The position numbers and the translations under genes were made by a program. Positions 7,745 to 11,371 of a DNA stretch of 11,371 nucleotides are shown piece after piece; the stretch's first letter is position 1; the number at the start of each line of letters is the position of its first letter. The notes under the pieces are model-generated. The model had not been told where the DNA came from and did no database searches. It worked only from the letters and a program-made list of their open reading frames with translations. Source of the DNA: Acidobacteriota bacterium (GTDB taxonomy: Bacteria; Acidobacteriota; Terriglobia; Bryobacterales; Bryobacteraceae); contig JAPKYY010000842.1 of assembly GCA_026394095.1 (NCBI GenBank), positions 1 through 11,371 of the forward strand, read 5' to 3'.

Positions 7745-9493
7745 CTACCGGCGCAAAAGATAGACCGCAACCTCAGCCGTCAAATTGGGGAATTGTGTCA
7801 CTTCACTGTCGCCTGCCAGGAACGCGCGCTTTTCAATCACCCACCCCTCCCTTTTGCACAACATTTCAAAGTCTTTTACTGTCACGAAATGGATATTCGG
7901 CGATTCATACCATTCAAAGGGAAATAACTCATTCTGAGGCGAGCGGCCGCTCACCAGGTGAGACCACCGCACAGACCAGTGGCTGAAATTTGGGAACCCG
8001 ACAATGATGTGTTTGCCGACCCGAAGAATTTCGCGCAGAAGATCTAGTGGCTGCCGCGCCTGCTGCAGCGTCTGCGAAAGAATGACGTAGTCGAAGGCTT
8101 CGGTTACGTAGTCCTTGAGGCCACTCTCGATGTCTCCCTGGTATGCCGAGGCACCACGCGAGATGGCCCGGCGCACCAGGTCACGGTCGATCTCAACACC
8201 CCGGGCATCGCACGATTTGTTTTGCCCCAGCCAGGCAATCAGAGTTCCGTCGCCACAACCAAGGTCAAGCACATTACTATTCGGAGCAACCCAGTTTGCG
8301 ATAACCGAGAAATCCTTCCGCGCAAACAAATCCTGATCGGTCGCGCTCGATCTCGGCTCATGCCGCTCCATACGCATCGTTGTATCCAGAAATCCAGAAA
8401 CCAGAATCGTTTGCTCATCTACCTCAACAAGAAAAGCGTCGTGACCGTAGTTGGACTCCAACTGAACGTAGGCCACGTCCTTGTTCCGGGCGCGCAAAGC
8501 GCTCACGATTTCCAGCGACTGGTAACTGGGATAGAGCCAATCCGAAGTAAAACTAATCACCAGGAATCGCGCCTTCGACTGATCGAGGGCCGCAGGCAAC
8601 GTCGCGTGATTTGCGGCCAGGTCGTAGTAATCCATCGCTTTGGTGATGTAAAGGTACGAGTTGGCGTCAAAGCGGTCGACGAAACGACTGCCGCGATAGC
8701 GAAGGTAGCTCTCAACTTCAAACTCAGCGGAAAAATCGAATGAAAAGCTGTCCTTGCTGCGCAGCCGCCTTCCAAACTTGGTACGCATCGAATCATCACT
8801 CATATAGGTGATGTGCCCCACCATTCGCGCCACAGACAACCCGCGCGCTGGCTTCGTATTGTGTGCAATGTAATTGCCGTCGTGGAATTCCGGATCAGCC
8901 ATAATTGCCTGACGGCCCACTTCATTAAAGGCAATTTGCTGCGCACCATGCCGCGCAGTGGTCGCTACAGCAAGGCAACTGGCCACACTGTCAGGAAAGG
9001 CCACCGTCCATTCGAGAGCCTGCATCCCGCCCATAGATCCCCCAGCGACAGCCAACAGTTTCTTTATGCCGAGACTTTCTACCAGAAGTTTCTGCAGCCG
9101 CACCATATCTCCGATAGTGATCATCGGAAAGTGCATACCGTAAGGCTCGCCCGTCTTCGGGTCAATCGACGCCGGCCCCGTGGTGCCGCGGCACCCACCC
9201 AGGACATTGGAACAAATGACGAAAAATTTGTTCGTATCAATAGCCTTACCCGGGCCGATCATGTTGTCCCACCAGCCGGTTTGTCCATCTTCCTCAGAGA
9301 CCCCGGCAGCGTGGGAATCCCCTGTAAAGGCATGACAGATCAATACGCCGTTCGTCTTCTCCGGGTTCAATGTGCCGTAGGTCTGATAAGCCACTTCGAC
9401 CGGGCTCAAGACCGCTCCCGCTTCAAGAGCAAGCGACTCGAATTGAACGATTTGCGTAAAGGCCTGGAGCGTCGTACTGGCTGAAGTAGACAT
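7745..9493 (-). CDS. metX-metW: Homoserine O-acyltransferase MetX fused to MetW
   Basis: One frame of 582 residues from the ATG at 9493 joins two methionine-synthesis proteins normally encoded by adjacent genes. Residues about 1-372 are MetX, an alpha/beta-hydrolase that acylates homoserine. It shows [22 protein letters not shown], the nucleophile elbow GGSMGG (Ser153) and a probable substrate Arg223; Asp318 and His351 complete the triad. The residue two after Asp318 is Leu; as I recall, Arg there goes with succinyl-CoA use, so acetyl-CoA is the likelier donor. After a hydrophilic linker (about 373-393), residues 394-582 are MetW, a class-I methyltransferase fold with VLDLGCGDG (408-416) and acidic Glu434. 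MetW proteins are linked to MetX function. A TTG at 9517 could add 8 residues; neither start has a clear Shine-Dalgarno. Met373 and Met375 could restart translation to give free MetW, but only weak GGAT lies upstream. There is no stop or frameshift at the junction. Confidence 0.92.
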   Translation of the reverse strand: MSTSASTTLQAFTQIVQFESLALEAGAVLSPVEVAYQTYGTLNPEKTNGVLICHAFTGDSHAAGVSEEDGQTGWWDNMIGPGKAIDTNKFFVICSNVLGGCRGTTGPASIDPKTGEPYGMHFPMITIGDMVRLQKLLVESLGIKKLLAVAGGSMGGMQALEWTVAFPDSVASCLAVATTARHGAQQIAFNEVGRQAIMADPEFHDGNYIAHNTKPARGLSVARMVGHITYMSDDSMRTKFGRRLRSKDSFSFDFSAEFEVESYLRYRGSRFVDRFDANSYLYITKAMDYYDLAANHATLPAALDQSKARFLVISFTSDWLYPSYQSLEIVSALRARNKDVAYVQLESNYGHDAFLVEVDEQTILVSGFLDTTMRMERHEPRSSATDQDLFARKDFSVIANWVAPNSNVLDLGCGDGTLIAWLGQNKSCDARGVEIDRDLVRRAISRGASAYQGDIESGLKDYVTEAFDYVILSQTLQQARQPLDLLREILRVGKHIIVGFPNFSHWSVRWSHLVSGRSPQNELFPFEWYESPNIHFVTVKDFEMLCKREGWVIEKRAFLAGDSEVTQFPNLTAEVAVYLLRR

Positions 9494-9509
9494 ATCGTGT
9501 GAAGACAAG

Positions 9510-9540
9510 TTTAGCAATCGCGCCGTGTCGTGTTAAATTA
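9510..9540. promoter_or_regulatory. Compact divergent promoter region between metX-metW and carA
   Basis: Only 79 bp separate the two start codons. On the plus strand TTTAGC (9510-9515) and TTAAAT (9533-9538), with a 17-bp spacer, are a possible carA promoter giving a leader of about 30 nt. On the minus strand TAATTT (9535-9540) is a possible -10 for metX-metW, with no good -35. If both are used, the two -10 boxes overlap, so the genes could compete for polymerase. There is no room for a SAM riboswitch or a pyrimidine attenuator on either side. All boxes are weak matches. Confidence 0.3.
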
Positions 9541-9572
9541 GGAAAAATCCCCCCAACAAGGAGAACACAAGG

Positions 9573-10709
9573 TTGAACACTGCCTTGCTCGCCCTGGAAG
9601 ACGGCACAGTCTTCGAAGGCAAAGCCTTTGGTGCGCCCGTAGATAAAGCGGGTGAAGTGGTTTTCAATACCTCGCTCACCGGTTATCAGGAAATTTTCAC
9701 GGATCCGTCCTATGCGGGACAAATTGTCGTTTTGACAAACCCGCAGATTGGAAACTACGGAACCAACGACGCCGACAATGAAGCCGGCCGTCCTTTCTTT
9801 GAGGGTTTAGTCGTCCGCGAGTATTCTCCAGTTGCCAGCAATTGGCGTAGCGACGCTGACGCAAGTGAATTTCTCACGAAACACGGAATCCCCGCCGTCA
9901 CCGGAATCGATACCAGAACTCTGGTGAGAAAACTACGCATTGGTGGCGTTCTTCGCGGGGTTATTTCTTCAACCACTCTCGACCACAAAGAGCTGATCGA
10001 GCGCGCAAAGAGCATTCCATCAATGGCTGGCATGGATCTGGCCACCAGAGTTACCACCAAACAAAGTTATTCCTGGTCTGAGGGAGTCTCTCCGGTCTCT
10101 GAATCAGAAGTACTGCTCGCCGGTGTGGCCCCTCGGTTCAAAGTCGTAGCCTACGATTTCGGCATCAAACGCAATATTCTCCGCCGCCTCTCCCACGTCG
10201 GCTGCGATCTCACGGTCGTACCCGCTGGAACCAGCGCTGAAGACGTTCTCTCCCTCAAACCAGACGGCATCTTCCTCTCCAACGGCCCTGGTGACCCCGA
10301 ACCGCTGGAATATCAGGCCAGCCAAATCCGCAAGCTCATGGGTAAAGCTCCGATCTTTGGCATCTGCCTTGGCCATCAAATTCTTGGTCTTGCCCTTGGC
10401 GGCAAAACATTCAAGCTCAAATTCGGCCACCGCGGCGGCAACCACCCAGTGCTGAACAAGATCACCAACAAGGTAGAAATCACAGCGCAAAATCATGGTT
10501 TTGCCGTAGATCCCGACTCGCTCAACCAGAACGAAATCGACCTGACACACATCAACCTCAACGACAATACGCTCGAAGGCTTGCGCCACAGAAACATGCC
10601 GCTCTTCTGCGTGCAGTATCACCCCGAGGCCGCCCCTGGCCCACACGACTCGCAGTATCTCTTTGACGACTTCGTCAAACTGATGGACGAGTGGAAGGGG
10701 AGCAAGTAA
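9573..10709 (+). CDS. carA: Carbamoyl-phosphate synthetase small (glutaminase) subunit
   Basis: A complete protein of 378 residues, normal for CarA. It hydrolyses glutamine and passes ammonia to the CarB subunit for carbamoyl phosphate, the precursor of pyrimidines and arginine. The start is a TTG at 9573, supported by AAGGAG at 9558-9563 with 9-nt spacing and by the family-typical opening [18 protein letters not shown]. Residues 1 to about 150 are the CarA-specific N-terminal domain ([19 protein letters not shown]). Residues about 188-375 are the class-I glutamine amidotransferase domain, with SNGPGDPEP (236-244) and the nucleophile elbow GICLGHQ holding Cys265. His350 and Glu352 in QYHPEA complete the catalytic triad. 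All key residues are present. It ends 3 nt before carB and shares its transcript. It is divergent from metX-metW. Confidence 0.97.
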   Translation: MNTALLALEDGTVFEGKAFGAPVDKAGEVVFNTSLTGYQEIFTDPSYAGQIVVLTNPQIGNYGTNDADNEAGRPFFEGLVVREYSPVASNWRSDADASEFLTKHGIPAVTGIDTRTLVRKLRIGGVLRGVISSTTLDHKELIERAKSIPSMAGMDLATRVTTKQSYSWSEGVSPVSESEVLLAGVAPRFKVVAYDFGIKRNILRRLSHVGCDLTVVPAGTSAEDVLSLKPDGIFLSNGPGDPEPLEYQASQIRKLMGKAPIFGICLGHQILGLALGGKTFKLKFGHRGGNHPVLNKITNKVEITAQNHGFAVDPDSLNQNEIDLTHINLNDNTLEGLRHRNMPLFCVQYHPEAAPGPHDSQYLFDDFVKLMDEWKGSK

Positions 10710-10712
10710 GCT

Positions 10713-11371
10713 ATGCCACGTAGAGACGACCTCAAAAAAATCATGATCGTAGGTTCTGGCCCGATCGTCATCGGCCAGGCTTGCGAATTCGATTACTCAG
10801 GAACTCAGGCCTGCAAAGCCCTCCGCGATGACGGCTACGAAGTCATCCTGATCAACTCCAACCCGGCAACGATCATGACAGACCCCGATCTGGCAGACCG
10901 TACCTATGTCGAGCCGCTCACCGTTGAATTTGCCACCGAAGTCATTAAAAAAGAACGTCCCGACGCGCTGCTTTCCACCGTAGGCGGCCAGACCGGACTG
11001 AACCTCTCGATTGCGCTCGCCGAAGCGGGTGTCCTCGAACAGTACGGCGTCGAACTGATCGGCGCAAAGGTTGAAAGCATCAAGAAGGCCGAAGACCGGC
11101 TGCTCTTCAAAGATGCAATGAAGAAGATCGGCCTCGATCTTCCGGAATCCCAGCTGATCACCAACGTCGAAGATGGCCTGGCCTTTGCGCAGCGCATTGG
11201 CTACCCACTCATCCTTCGCCCTAGCTTCACCCTCGGCGGCACCGGCGGCGGCATTGCATACAACACTGAAGAACTCATTGAGATTCTTGAGCGTGGCCTC
11301 GACCTTTCCCCCGTCCACGAAGTGCTCGCCGAAGAGAGCATGCTTGGCTGGAAGGAATACGAGATGGAGGT
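10713..11371 (+). CDS. carB: Carbamoyl-phosphate synthetase large subunit, 5' part
   Basis: The frame is open from an ATG at 10713 to the window edge, 219 full codons of a protein usually about 1070 residues long. It makes carbamoyl phosphate from bicarbonate, ATP and CarA-derived ammonia. The opening [20 protein letters not shown] is diagnostic, followed by [17 protein letters not shown] and [10 protein letters not shown], the pre-ATP-grasp domain. From about residue 128 the first ATP-grasp domain begins: Arg129 in KAEDR, Arg169 in RPSF, the GGTGGG loop (175-180) and Glu215 in GWKEYE. These positions coincide with the nucleotide-binding residues I recall for the E. coli enzyme, so the N-terminal numbering is conserved without gaps. 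GGGGAG at 10697-10702, inside the end of carA, is the ribosome-binding site. The 3-nt gap to carA points to one operon with coupled translation. Confidence 0.97.
   Translation, partial: MPRRDDLKKIMIVGSGPIVIGQACEFDYSGTQACKALRDDGYEVILINSNPATIMTDPDLADRTYVEPLTVEFATEVIKKERPDALLSTVGGQTGLNLSIALAEAGVLEQYGVELIGAKVESIKKAEDRLLFKDAMKKIGLDLPESQLITNVEDGLAFAQRIGYPLILRPSFTLGGTGGGIAYNTEELIEILERGLDLSPVHEVLAEESMLGWKEYEME

Noticed and set aside
8813..9484. Plus-strand open frame of 223 codons inside metX-metW
   Set aside because: Fully antisense to the conserved MetX domain, with no family resemblance.
9494..9572. SAM riboswitch upstream of metX-metW, or pyrimidine attenuator upstream of carA
   Set aside because: The whole intergenic space is 79 bp and shows no long stem, T-tract or riboswitch-like helices.
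10104..11318. Minus-strand open frames opposite carA and carB
   Set aside because: Both carA and carB are unmistakable on the plus strand with conserved catalytic residues, so these are shadows.
1..11371. CRISPR array, insertion sequence, prophage, tRNA or rRNA
   Set aside because: I saw no regularly spaced repeats, transposase or phage proteins, terminal repeats with target duplications, or cloverleaf/rRNA-like sequence. Repeats found are explained by receptor paralogy or short hairpins.

Overview
The window looks like a stretch of Acidobacteriota chromosome. The phylum call is an inference. It rests on two very long Oar-like TonB-dependent receptors with N-terminal carboxypeptidase-regulatory domains, a family strongly expanded in that phylum, together with a CarD/CdnL-type regulator and moderate G+C. 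No marker gene in the window fixes the lineage further. I see no sign of phage, plasmid, insertion sequence or CRISPR.

Layout, left to right. (1) Bases 1-138, minus strand: the first 46 codons of a CarD-family RNA-polymerase-binding regulator, with a good Shine-Dalgarno and a plausible sigma70-type promoter upstream. (2) 139-400: non-coding, holding that promoter and three inverted repeats, one of them a perfect 10-bp stem. (3) 401-3961 and 4135-7608, both minus strand: two tandem paralogous outer-membrane receptors. The 173-bp gap between them holds a nested hairpin and a possible promoter. (4) 7609-7744: a short non-coding stretch with two near-identical AT-rich palindromes about 30 bp apart, upstream of the second receptor gene. 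(5) 7745-9493, minus strand: one reading frame that encodes MetX (homoserine O-acyltransferase) followed by MetW (a methyltransferase-fold protein). (6) 9494-9572: a compact divergent promoter region. (7) 9573-10709 and 10713-11371, plus strand: carA and the 5' part of carB, spaced by 3 nt and almost certainly one operon.

How the genes relate: carA and carB encode the small and large subunits of carbamoyl-phosphate synthetase, feeding pyrimidine and arginine synthesis. The MetX-MetW fusion feeds methionine synthesis from homoserine. The two receptors probably import or bind an unidentified substrate at the outer membrane, and no neighbouring gene indicates which. CarD is a global transcription factor and has no visible functional link to the receptors.

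The window is mostly conserved housekeeping plus surface genes. I found no convincing undescribed multi-gene system. The points most worth a second look are the MetX-MetW fusion, the paired palindromes before the second receptor gene, and the perfect inverted repeat near 342-368.
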